A DNA stretch of 64,000 nucleotides from Nematopogon swammerdamellus (lineage: Eukaryota > Arthropoda > Insecta > Lepidoptera > Adelidae). The DNA is taken from the NCBI GenBank assembly GCA_946902875.1, contig OX336344.1:20295791-20359790 (forward strand). Reading direction: 5' to 3'. Below the pieces are notes generated by a model, which was given only the letters and a program-made list of their open reading frames with translations, had not been told where the DNA came from and searched no databases. Below are positions 53,379 to 62,950 of the stretch, in pieces. A program made the translations under genes and the position numbers. Numbering within the stretch: position 1 is the first letter of the stretch; each line of letters opens with the position of its first letter.

Positions 53379-53549
53379 GACATTGTTCAGGTGGAATGCA
53401 GTTGTTGTTGGCGTCCCTCACGAGTCCGTCGACGCAGAAGCAGCCGGCGACGCATTGTACGGGGCACACTCTGGGGTTGGGGTTGTCGCAGGTGGGGGGG
53501 CAGGCAGTTCCGCACTGCTTGAACACTTCCTTCTTGCCGCATTTCTTAG
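53379..53549 (-). CDS. TIL-domain exon, P1 valine
   Basis: 57 codons, ten cysteines. Opens AKKCGKKEVFKQCGTAC and ends CIPPEQC. Acceptor CTAACAG, donor GTGAGT, phase 1-1. Loop CPVQC gives valine at predicted P1 (codon at 53,458-53,460), elastase-like. Nearly identical to 54327 and the broken exon at 63250, which carry CPRHC. A SINE-B and an FB element follow at the same distance as at 63.4-64.0 kb. Confidence 0.93.
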
Positions 53550-53582
53550 CTGTTAGCAAGATTACCTTATGAGTATTTTTAT

Positions 53583-54130
53583 ATAGAGCTGACACGGGTG
53601 GCTGTGTCCAATACTCTCTCGGAAGATCAAGGAGTTCATTTCATGTCGGCTACACTAAACAGGACGGAAAACACGAACTATATCGACGGACGTTTCATTC
53701 AGTGCGGTAGTACCAACCCGGCCGGGATAAACCCTACCAACTAGTAAGGTAAGAAGGGAAGGGACCTACGGTTTAACCTGGAATCCGAACCAAGGTCAGC
53801 TTCCAATGAGAATAAAAACTGTTTAAAACATAAAACCGACTTAAAAAAAAAACTAGAACTAAAAAGTATAAAATAATATTTTGAAATTTTCTCTGCCATT
53901 GTATTGAAATATATGAATCGATATTGTGATTCATATTCGGACCCTTGAGTAGAAGGCGGTACAAAAACACACAAGCGTTCATCTATAAATTTTCGGGTGT
54001 GCTTTTGTACCGCCTTCTACTCAAGGGTCTGAATATGAATCACAATATCGATTCATATATTTCAATACAATGACAGAACATTTCAAAATATTATTTAATA
54101 TTCATCAAGATGTTAAATATAAGAGGAGTA
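53583..54130. mobile_element. SINE-B fragment plus fold-back element FB2
   Basis: 53,640-53,803 is an inverse SINE-B body (CGGCTACACTAAACAGGACGG, GTGCGGTAGTACCAACCCGG). 53,805-54,095 is a palindrome: CATTGTATTGAAATATATG and CGGACCCTTGAGTAGAAGGCGG pair with CCGCCTTCTACTCAAGGGTC and CATATATTTCAATACAATG around a roughly 60-bp loop. The whole unit recurs at 63,450-64,000, next to a copy of the same exon. Confidence 0.8.
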
Positions 54131-54326
54131 TAACTAAATATTGATTATTATTAAGTAGAAAATATAATTTATGGCAACATTGTTGAATTCGGGCTTCAAT
54201 GAAATGAAAAGACTTGGCTCTGCATGGGATCTTACAAATTTTTACGTTGGAAAGGTTGCGTGAGAGATTTGGCATCTTTTTATATTATATGTTTTTGGTG
54301 GGATATAATATAATGAAAATACTCAC

Positions 54327-54497
54327 GACATTGTTTCAGTGGAATGCAGTTGTTGTTGGCGTCCCTCACGAGTCCGTCGACGCAGAAGCAGCCGGCGACG
54401 CAATGCCGGGGGCACACTCTGGGGTTGGGGTTGTCGCAGGTGGCGGGGCAGGCGGTTCCGCACTGCCTGAACACTTCCTTCTTGCCGCATTGCTTAG
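54327..54497 (-). CDS. TIL-domain exon, P1 arginine
   Basis: 57 codons, ten cysteines. Opens AKQCGKKEVFRQCGTAC and ends CIPLKQC. Acceptor CCAACAG, donor GTGAGT, phase 1-1. Loop CPRHC gives arginine at predicted P1 (codon 54,416-54,418), trypsin-like. The P1-P1' pair RH replaces VQ of 53379 while most of the domain is unchanged. Confidence 0.93.
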
Positions 54498-54523
54498 CTG
54501 TTGGCAAGATGAGTATTTTTATA

Positions 54524-54621
54524 TAGAGCTGACACGGGTGACTGTGTCCAATACTCTCTCGGAAGATCTAGGAATTCAATTCATGTCGGCTACACTAAAC
54601 TGGACGGAAAACACGAACTGT
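54524..54621 (-). repeat. SINE-B-associated segment, left half
   Basis: GAGCTGACACGGGTGACTG...CTACACTAAACTGGACGGAAAAC is the start of the same inverse SINE-B unit seen at 53,583 and 63,450. It stops at CACGAACTGTA and resumes at 62,266, because LINE-beta lies between. Confidence 0.8.
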
Positions 54622-54994
54622 ATGTAAAGTGTGTCAGGTATGCATCAGAGGTGTGTGCACACAAGAAAGTAAACTTATTTGTAAGCTCATTGCTGTATAT
54701 ACCTCACTCTGAACGCACCTCACACACTCTAAATGTGACTACCATGAACGATACCGCTTACAGGATAAACCAATTGTTATTTAATCTCACAGAGTCTGTT
54801 CCCAACACAGTATATTTAGATTTAAACTATTTTCCAAGGCAGTGCTACTCAAAAAGAGGACTAATGAACAGCTCAGCCCTGAAAATGCTAGTCACAAAAA
54901 TTTATAAATGTAACTACTGTACTAGCAAATCAAATTTAACATTCATTCCCTTAGTAGAAAGTAATGCGATAAATGATAGTGCTGGGTCTTTTTT

Positions 54995-55855
54995 ATGCCG
55001 AGATCCAGTAATAACTGTGCTGTGCAATTAATAAATGATTCTTCCGTTTCTAAGCTATCACTGAGTATTAAATGTGCACGAAATAACACTAGAACAAAGA
55101 AAAATCTGAATAATAAACTAAATATTAGCCATCAAAATGTCCAAGGTTTACGAGGTAAAGGTCAATTACTAGAATTATTCTTAAAAGACAATTGCATTGA
55201 TATATTTTGTATTTCAGAATCTTGGTCCGACTCACATGAGGTACTTACTCAGCATGTACAAAATTATTCTGTAATAAGTAGTTATCACAGGAAGAATTTC
55301 ATTAGAGGTGGAACAATGATTTATGTGAGAAACGGTTTGAGAGCTAAAAATAGGTCAGATATTGTTAAAATGTCAGTCGAAAAAGAGTTTGAAGTTAGCT
55401 GTGTTGAAATTGAATCTTCTATTATCCTTTCAATATATAGGTCTCCCTCAATGAGTTTACAGTCTTTCTCAGATGGACTGGAGGAATGTTTAAATAAATT
55501 AAATCAAAATAATAACAAATCAATTATAGTGTGTGGTGACTTTAACTTTCGATTTCCTATACATACCGGAGAGAAACATGAACTGTCAGACTTAATGGAT
55601 AGTTTTTTACTCAAGCAATCTATATATGAATTTACCAGAGTGACCGATTCATGTGCAACCTGTATAGATAATATTTTTACTGATGCTGACGTGTTACAAT
55701 CAAAGGTATGCCACGGAGTTCATTCCGATCACTTTGCACAAATAATATCAGTTAAATGTGAAAATAATAATTATTGTAATAATAAAGCAGCGTATAAACT
55801 GAGTAGAAAAATAAGCAATGACTCCATTAAAGCATTAAATAGAGACCTATTAATT
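54995..55855 (+). CDS. LINE-beta endonuclease (APE type), cut short
   Basis: The frame runs from the first ATG at 54,995. APE signatures are visible: SHQNVQGLRG (metal-binding Asn), IFCISESW (catalytic Glu), SIYRSPS, VCGDFNF (Asp/Asn) and VHSDHFA (final Asp-His). In an intact element this continues into the reverse transcriptase. Here residues after about 288 (NRDLLI) are not LINE: an insertion beginning ACCCGACTACGG takes the frame to a stop at 56,116. An upstream frame 54,651-55,031 overlaps and may be the end of an ORF1-like region. Confidence 0.75.
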
Positions 55856-56529
55856 ACCCGACTACGGCGAAGCCAAAAAAGGAAGGGTTATGAGTTTGGC
55901 GTGTATGTATGTATGTATGTATGTGACTATCTATATTCCACTCTACAGCCTAAAGTACTGGGCCGATTTGAAAAATTCTTGTGCCATTGGATTCGTCTTA
56001 TTCACGGGAGTGTCATAGGCTATAAAAAAAAATTTCAAAATTCAAAATGGCGGACGCACGACTTACAAAATGTCAAATTAGTTATTCAAAATATATTGAG
56101 TGGGGTATCAAATTAAAGATAATTAAATTACGATTTCGAAAATATATACTTTGCTATCTATTAAACTTATGTGTACAGAGAAATAGAGCAAAATGTGTGG
56201 CGCATGTATGAATCGCGATCGCGATGAAGTGGCGATGAAGCGTGGTCGCCCGCGCACCGCGCCTCCGCGCGCCCCCACGGTTTCGGTACGTTACATACAC
56301 CATGACGCGCGACGACGACGACGCCGCGACGATAAGAAGCGACATGGTATTGTTGGTAATATACCTACATACTTACTCATTGATCTACCGAAAATTTTAT
56401 ATAGATATATAATATTATTATTAGATACAGTACAGTGCTAAAATAAATTGGTATTAAAATTTAATGTCCATGTGCCTAGTGTAAGCATATGTAGTGAAGG
56501 TACATTAAATATAACTAATACCTACAATA

Positions 56530-57520
56530 TTGTCGGATACAAGTTACCCTTCAGCTAAGCGAGATATTGTGGAAGAGAAGAACCTCCGTTTGCGGAAAAG
56601 TATTCCCAATTTTCTGGGTGCAGTTTTAGCCCTAGACTCGATTAGTTGCCGGAAACCTACGTCTTTGGAAATGGTGGTGCCCAGGAGGTCCAGGTGCTTC
56701 CAGACAGGTATGACGCTGACTTAGAAACTGACTTGGAAAGCAAAAGGACCTTCAAATCGACCTTCGCAGATAATGCGCAGCACTGAACCTTGCTAACGTT
56801 GAAGGCGTGGGCGTAGCATTCAGGGGGCAACATATAATTGTGATGCATACGAGAGTACGGAACACGGGTTCTACACCAGTTACCCTTCAACTAGGCCGGA
56901 TGTGGATGAGAAGAGCCGAAGACTTATGTCTGAACTTGAGCAAACACTTGGCTCTATTTCCGAATGGGCCGTAGCAAGTTAGTCAAGTTCAATATCTCCA
57001 AGATACAAGTTTGCGCGTTCAGTGCGAAGAGAGCGGCGTTCACACCAGCTCCTTCCTACCAAGGCACGTCACTTAAATTTTGCGACCACCTCGGGGTCCT
57101 CCGAGTCGAATTTTCGCACGATCTAAACTTCCGGCGTGACATCGAGGGCAAGGCCGTATAAATCGCAGATTCGGTCCTGCTTGGGGTACTGCTCGCACCT
57201 ATGGGATGGCTCAGTCAAATACCAGCTAGCGCCTCTGTACTGCTCGATCCAGCGTCGAGCCGTGCGAATAGTAGGTGACGCCCAAATGTCCCGCTATCTA
57301 AAACCACTGCAACTCCGTAGGGATACATAGCTAAATCAGAGCCTGTTGAAATACAAACAGAGAGAAATATTTTCCCCCAAGTACAGTCTCGGGTCCTTCA
57401 ACCTGGGCACCTGTCAGGCCGGCATGGCATTCGCAGCCTCCGCATGCTAACGAATGTCCATGGGCGTCGCTAGACACCATATGGGTGGCTTGGCGCCACA
57501 TGTCGCGCTTACTATAAAAA
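56530..57520 (+). pseudogene. LINE-alpha fragment with 3' end
   Basis: Pieces match 39,780-40,310: SKIQVCAFSAKRAAFTP, GTSLKFCDHLGVL, IRSCLGYCSHLWDGS. The TTACCCTTCA segment is duplicated (56,547 and 56,879), and deletions remove part of the region. It ends with CCAAGTACAGTCTCGGG ... ATGTCGCGCTTACTATAAA. Non-functional. Confidence 0.8.
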
Positions 57521-57892
57521 TAATATCAGTAGCTTTGGCCTCGCCTTAGTGGCTTACCTGCTTCGAGTGAGTACATTATTCAACTATGTAGGTACACGAA
57601 CCTGAAACCTCCCTCGGTCTTCGGCCTTGAACTGATTGGTTTGCTTACTTCCCGAATCCGCTTCACCCCAGCCGGATATGTTTACTTACATAGAGAAATA
57701 AAATCTTGTACTTACACAGCTCAGTCTTTGGTCTTGCTCTGACTGACTTTTCATTTTACTTCAAGCCTATACATCTTTCAACTGTACATAATTTGTTTAT
57801 AGATGTAGGTACTCACTCATGCGCTATTTGCAGAAAACTTTAGTTTCAAATAGTACATATGACGACAAATAAACGGACGGATAGTATCAATT

Positions 57893-58205
57893 TTGTACCG
57901 TGTGGGGCCGGTACTTTAAAATAATAGCCCCACTGCATCTCTCCCCGTGTATGTCGTAAAAGGAGACTAAGGGATATGACTACCTTCTTATATTACTAGG
58001 TGGTAGGGTTTAACCCGCCCGTGTTGGTACCACCGCACTGAATGAAAGGTCGGTCGAAACGGCTACGTAAATAGTTTGTATTTCCCGTCCAGTTCAGTGT
58101 AGCCGGCACGACCGAAGGGAAGCACTGACGTGGCACCAAGTTCACCCGGTGTTATGGGCTGACGTCACGGATGTTGTAGGTGATGTGTCAGATTCCATAA
58201 AAAAA
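57893..58205 (+). repeat. SINE-B with alternative head
   Basis: Head ACCGTGTGGGGCCGGTAC, CCCACTGCATCTCTCCCC, GTCGTAAAAGGAGACTAAGG, then standard SINE-B body TTTAACCCGCCCGTGTTGG to GTTGTAGGTGATGTGTCAG. The tRNA/5S head is absent. Same fusion as at 21,170-21,490. Confidence 0.75.
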
Positions 58206-58239
58206 ATCAATATACGAGTTACATATAACATTTAAAGTA

Positions 58240-59030
58240 TGCAAACAGTTTTAAAAAAAAAGCCTAAAATAAAAAAAAAATAAGTTATAAAAAACTAAAA
58301 CCCGACTACGAAAAAGCTAATTATGAAAATCGTTTAAATAAAAAAAAATTGTTATAGAAAACTAAAACCCGACTACGAAAAAGCAAATTATGAAAATCGT
58401 TTAACTAAAAATAACAAAATAATATTTTCCATATAATTTATCAGATACAGCAATTCTCTTTTTATATTGATTTTACATTAGCTTATAAATAATACATTTT
58501 GATAAATTTATTATTTTTAACGTTCTAAATATAGAGCCGTGGTCGGGCGTTCTTCGTTCAACAAGACAAGTGAGACCGTCGTTGTGCATTATAGCCGTTG
58601 ACGTTCGGTATGTACCTATGTATCTACTTATAATAATTTTAGATTAGCTCTGACTGATCTTACAAAAATTATAGCGTCCGTAAAGGGGTTACGACTTCCG
58701 TCCGATGCCAGTATGACACAATTACGATGGCCGTCCTAAGTTCCTCGCTCTCTTGTCTTGTTGAACGAAGAACGCCCGACCACGTCTCTATATTTAGAAC
58801 GTTAAAAATAATAAATTTATCAAAATGTATTATTTATAAGCTAATGTAAAATCAATATAAAAAGAGAATTGCTGTATCTGATAAATTATATGGAAAATAT
58901 TATTTTGTTATTTTTAGTTAAACGATTTTCATAATTTGCTTTTTCGTAGTCGGGTTTTAGTTTTCTATAACAATTTTTTTTTATTTAAACGATTTTCATA
59001 ATTAGCTTTTTCGTAGTCGGGTTTTAGTTT
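58240..59030. mobile_element. Fold-back element with about 350-bp arms
   Basis: Left arm (AAACTAAAACCCGACTACG ... AGAACGCCCGACC-type) and right arm are inverted copies: ACGTTCTAAATATAGAGCCG at 58,519 pairs with CTCTATATTTAGAACGT at 58,786, and AATACATTTTGATAAATTTA with TAAATTTATCAAAATGTATT. The left arm has a tandem copy of the AACCCGACTACGAAAAAGC end. The unique centre is about 200 bp. No coding capacity. Confidence 0.8.
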
Positions 59031-59046
59031 TTTTGAATTTGGAAAT

Positions 59047-61152
59047 GTGGAGAATGAAATAAATTTTAAATTTTTTTTCAATACTTTTGTCAGATATTTA
59101 GAAATGCACATGCCTATGAAATCTAAACGTATATGTAATAGAAACAAATTTGCACAGTGGGCCACACCCAGTATTGTAAGATCCAAAGAAAAATTATTTA
59201 TATTGTATGATTTATTAAAAAAATATAGTAATCCAAACCTTAGAGCGTACGTGTCCTCATATAGTAAAATTTTCAAACTAGTTACAATTAAAGCAAAACA
59301 ATTATATTTAAAAGAAAAAATATTAATATCTGACAATAAAATAAAAATGGCCTGGAACATTATCAAAGAAGAAACTGGCAAGTCTCCCAAATCTACCGAT
59401 ACAAAAATAGAATTAAAGATTGGAGACGAATTAGTTAGTGAGAACTCTAGTGTTGCCAACTATTTTAACAAATATTTCTCGACTATTGCTCAAGAAACCA
59501 CAAAAAATGTCAAGTCAAGTGCTGATGCAGCGTTAGTATATTTGAAAAAATATACGCCCCGCAATACTGAATCAGCAAAATTTAAGCCTGTCACACACGA
59601 AGAACTTAATAATATTATTAGTCACTTAAAGTCCAAAAGTTCCCAGGACCTATGGAATATTTCACCCAAGCTAATGAAGTCATTAACTTGTAGTATTATA
59701 GATCCATTAGTTACTGTAATTAATCAATGTTTTGCAGAGGGCACATTCCCAGATATATTAAAAATAGCGAGGGTGGTACCATTGTTTAAAAAGGGTTGTC
59801 ATAGTACTATTGGAAATTATCGGCCTGTCTCTTTGCTTCCTGTATTCAGTAAAGTGTTTGAAAAAGCCATAGAAAAAAGGCTGATTGAATTTTTTAATGA
59901 AAATAACACCTTGAATTATAAACAGTATGGATTCCGCAAGGGCAGATCAACTGGTGACGCTATTGCATCAATGATAAAAACAGTCATACAATCGCTAGAT
60001 AATTCACATCACACGTATGGCATATTCTGTGATCTGTCAAAGGCGTTTGATTGTGTTAATCATGAAATAATTATAAATAAACTTGATCACTATGGCGTGC
60101 GAGATATAGAGCTAAGTATTTGTAAATCCTACTTAAGCAACAGACAGCAAATATGTGACGTTAGTGGTGAAAAATCAAGTTGTGAAACCATTTCTATGGG
60201 TGTTCCTCAAGGCTCCATTCTTGGACCTTTGCTCTTTTTGATCTACGTCAACGACATCTCCAGTTGTATTACAGATGATATAGAACTAATCATGTTTGCT
60301 GATGACATCTCAGTAGTCTTAAAAAATCAAAGCATTAATGATTTGCGCGATTCGTTTAAAGCAGTAATACAATCTCTAAAAACTTGGTTTGAATCAAACA
60401 ATCTACTACTAAATGTAAATAAAACTAACATAATGCATTTTGCTTTAGGAACTCAAAGACGCATGGCGAACCAAGAAATTGTTAAAACTGCAGAAGAACT
60501 AACGCTAAATATTGCTAAAGAAATTACCTTTTTGGGAGTACTATTTGATGAAACTCTCAGCTGGAAGCCCCATATAGACTCACTTACTGGTAAATTAAGT
60601 TCAGCATGTTATGCCATCAAAAAAATCAAAGAATTGTGTGGTGTACAAGCTGCAAAAACTGTTTACTTTGCCTACTTTGATAGTCTCATGTCATATGGAT
60701 TATTGTTTTGGGGAACTGCAGCTGAAGTAAACAGAGTATTTGTTCTGCAAAAAAGAGCATTGCGTTGTATACTAATTATGAAAACGAGGGACTCTTGTAG
60801 AAATGAATTTAGTAAAATAGGAATTATGACACTACCAAGTGCTTATGTGTATCAAAACATCTGCTATGCTAGAAAATACATACAAAATGCTACTCTCCAG
60901 TCTGATATACATCACCATGAAACTAGACACAAAAATGATTTAACAATTGTAAAACACAGGTCGTCTAAAATGTCCAAGAGTTTTGTTTGTAATAGCATTC
61001 GATTTTATAATAAAATACCATTAGAAATAAAAAATCTTAATGATGTATGTTTTAAGAAACGCATTAAAGCCATGCTTATAAAGAAAGCTTATTATAATGT
61101 AAAAGAAGCTCTAACTGACAAAATATTGTACTCTGAGGCTGACCGTGTATAG
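59047..61152 (+). CDS. LINE-beta reverse transcriptase
   Basis: 701 codons open from 59,047. Order of motifs: finger region NYRPVSLLPVFSKVFEK, QYGFRKGRSTGDAI; motif A FCDLSKAFDCVNH (Asp, about residue 335); motif B MGVPQGSILGPLLFLIYVND; motif C MFADDISVV (FADD in place of YADD); thumb NKTNIMHFA and ITFLGVLFDETLSWKPHI; then the C-terminal YFDSLMSYGLLFWG block. No RNase H was recognised. The long open frame means the element was active recently, but its endonuclease is separated by the insertion, so this copy cannot make the full protein. Confidence 0.85.
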   Translation: MENEINFKFFFNTFVRYLEMHMPMKSKRICNRNKFAQWATPSIVRSKEKLFILYDLLKKYSNPNLRAYVSSYSKIFKLVTIKAKQLYLKEKILISDNKIKMAWNIIKEETGKSPKSTDTKIELKIGDELVSENSSVANYFNKYFSTIAQETTKNVKSSADAALVYLKKYTPRNTESAKFKPVTHEELNNIISHLKSKSSQDLWNISPKLMKSLTCSIIDPLVTVINQCFAEGTFPDILKIARVVPLFKKGCHSTIGNYRPVSLLPVFSKVFEKAIEKRLIEFFNENNTLNYKQYGFRKGRSTGDAIASMIKTVIQSLDNSHHTYGIFCDLSKAFDCVNHEIIINKLDHYGVRDIELSICKSYLSNRQQICDVSGEKSSCETISMGVPQGSILGPLLFLIYVNDISSCITDDIELIMFADDISVVLKNQSINDLRDSFKAVIQSLKTWFESNNLLLNVNKTNIMHFALGTQRRMANQEIVKTAEELTLNIAKEITFLGVLFDETLSWKPHIDSLTGKLSSACYAIKKIKELCGVQAAKTVYFAYFDSLMSYGLLFWGTAAEVNRVFVLQKRALRCILIMKTRDSCRNEFSKIGIMTLPSAYVYQNICYARKYIQNATLQSDIHHHETRHKNDLTIVKHRSSKMSKSFVCNSIRFYNKIPLEIKNLNDVCFKKRIKAMLIKKAYYNVKEALTDKILYSEADRV

Positions 61153-62265
61153 GTTAACATAGTGTACTCGGTGCTAGTGCGAGTGGTATAAGTAATAACA
61201 GGATAAACAGAACCTGTACATATTATGTGTATACAGGTTTATAGAACTTCATATTGCTTTGTGATCGGGGCACTGTAGCAGTTTGTGACAGAAGCAGTGG
61301 TATTATGTAAAACAAAATGCAAACATATCGTAGAAGTTTCATGTTGCCACTGGAGTAATGCATCGCTTTAAGGTCTTTGCTTACGGTGACGCTTGGTCCG
61401 GGTCGCCTCTCTCCCTAAAATATGGTTGAGGGAAGCGATGGCTGGACCTGGCGTGATGCTCGTGAACGGGTGCTGTTCGTGGAGACTGGCCTGCTCCAAT
61501 TGGTAACATTGTATATTTTATATGTTAGGCGTATATTTTTAAAAGGAACTATAGTATCTGTCATGAACTGTTACATTTGTCGCAGATTTATATTTTTCAT
61601 CACATTACTTTTTGGTCTTTGAGATTTGTACTACCTCGTATTATCACTGGTATAAACTAAAAATGCTACAAACATGTTCACTTGAGATTCTGACTGCATA
61701 CAAATTTTGAATTTTGACAGGGTACAACCTGTACCTTAATTTATACTGCTGACGCATGCTGAATATTAATTTGACTAATTGATACATTAAGTATCAAGTT
61801 TATTTAGCACGCATACTAAAATATTACCTTGACTAATTGATACATTAAGTATCAAATTTATTTATTTTATTTTTTGACATTGTACTACAATGTGGTATGA
61901 ATATTTATAACTGACATGACTTGATACGATATGTATCAACAATTTCTGACAAAGGCTCTATACACCTGATTTTATCTATACTTTTACTTTAACTTTTCAT
62001 TTTATGTGGTCAGAATTATCAAGCTTAAATTATAGTTATTCTAGCTCTCAAACTATATCTTAACACTGTAAGCGGTGTCTGTTGTGTAGCTAGTCACAAT
62101 GTATTGTAATTGAAGACGTTAAAAAAAGAACCCTGCGAAGTTTCTTGCCGGCTCTTCTTTGTGGGTGTAATCGAACCGGATTGTAAAAACTAACAGGACA
62201 AATTCCAGCGTAGTGTACTACCTTACGAATGATGAATAAAGAATAAAGAATAAAGAATAAAGAAC
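61153..62265 (+). repeat. LINE-beta 3' UTR and microsatellite tail
   Basis: Non-coding sequence with a direct repeat TTGACTAATTGATACATTAAGTATCAA (61,771 and 61,833; quoted in part), GAAGTTTCTTGCCGGCTC near 62,137, and the tail (AAAGAAT)n. GTTTCTTGCCGGCTCTTC-type motifs are common near the 3' ends of lepidopteran CR1/Jockey elements. Confidence 0.6.
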
Positions 62266-62468
62266 TATATCGACAGTAGTTTCATTTAGTGCGGTGGTAC
62301 CAAACCGGTCGGGATAAACCCTACCACCTAGTAAGGTAAGAAGAAGGGAATGGGCCTACAGTTTAACCTGGAATACGAACCAAGGTCAGCCTCCAACGGT
62401 CGAGTGGTCACCCATCCAAGTACTGTTGCTTAACGACCGACCGCACCACTGAGCTATCGAGGCTGACA
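62266..62468 (-). repeat. SINE-B, right half with tRNA/5S head
   Basis: Continues the SINE interrupted at 54,621: ACTATATCGACAGTAG, GTGCGGTGGTACC, and then the inverse head GTCACCCATCCAAGTACTG (5S-like), TTGCTTAACGACCG and GCACCACTGAGCTATCGAGGC (tRNA-like). The head ends 33 bp before the donor of the exon at 62502. Confidence 0.8.
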
Positions 62469-62501
62469 ATCTACGTATAATAACTACATCGTAGTACTTA
62501 C

Positions 62502-62681
62502 GGCAATACTCTTTCTTGATACATTTTCCGCTGGAGTCCCTGACGTATCCCGGCAGGCAGACGCAGCCTTTCTTGCAGTTCGATTTTGTCTGAAGTGGGC
62601 AGTGGTAGATTCCATCAGAACCGCACTTTCGGGGTGGGCAATCGTAGTAGCAGGTGCTGTAGATTTCATTTCTTGGACAAC
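62502..62681 (-). CDS. TIL-domain exon
   Basis: 60 codons, ten cysteines. Opens GCPRNEIYSTCYYDC and ends CIKKEYC. Acceptor CACCAG, donor GTAAGT, phase 1-1. The Cys5-Cys6 loop is long (CPLQTKSNC), with leucine at the second position. Layout resembles class B (PPRKCG, CLPGYVRD). In transcript order it follows the broken exon at 63250 and precedes 54327. Confidence 0.9.
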
Positions 62682-62739
62682 CTGGTGATTATTTATTATA
62701 TTGTATTTCCTGTTATGACGTTCGTGTGTAAAACTTGAA

Positions 62740-62920
62740 CTCTGACCGGTCCGTTGTCCAAAGAATGAAATTTGCCCAGCGAGCAATGGAGCGTGCCATG
62801 CTGGGAATTTTGCTACGTGATTATGGTGCGATGCGATCTGCCGACGCATAGTAGTTGTCAATGTCAGACACTGGGTGGCTAAGCTCAAGTGGCAGTGGGC
62901 TCGGCACGTCATTCCATTTT
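62740..62920 (+). pseudogene. RTE-type LINE, short degraded fragment
   Basis: CAGCGAGCAATGGAGCGTGCC and GGTGGCTAAGCTCAAGTGGC match the RTE tail at 28,880-29,020 (QxAMERAMLG, VAKLKWQWA). Internal deletion and stops. Confidence 0.7.
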
Positions 62921-62950
62921 CAGACAGTATAATTTAATGAAAATACTCAC

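Larger units (their letters stand above)
55856..59030. mobile_element. Nested insertions splitting LINE-beta
   Basis: Bounded by ACCCGACTACG at 55,856 and CGTAGTCGGGT at 59,012-59,022. Contents in order: a short element with an ATGT tract (55,856-56,140); a GC-rich piece (56,190-56,345); LINE-alpha RT fragments (56,530-57,340) and 3' end (57,370-57,520), plus orientation; SINE-B with alternative head (57,893-58,205); and a fold-back element (about 58,240-59,030). The two flanks of LINE-beta coding sequence join plausibly when this block is ignored. Confidence 0.65.
54622..62265 (+). mobile_element. LINE-beta, near full-length, inserted in a SINE
   Basis: Starts after SINE sequence GAACTGTA and ends with a (GAATAAA)n tail (62,231-62,262), after which the SINE resumes GAACTATATCGAC; GAACT(A) is the apparent short target duplication. 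It contains an endonuclease frame (54,995-about 55,855), 3.2 kb of nested insertions, a reverse-transcriptase frame (59,047-61,152) and a roughly 1.1-kb 3' UTR. Microsatellite tail and APE endonuclease suit the CR1/Daphne/Jockey side of non-LTR elements; clade not resolved. Confidence 0.8.

Noticed and set aside
61422..61622. 66-codon plus frame in the LINE-beta 3' UTR
   Set aside because: Located after the RT stop codon, hydrophobic by AT-rich composition, no similarity recognised.
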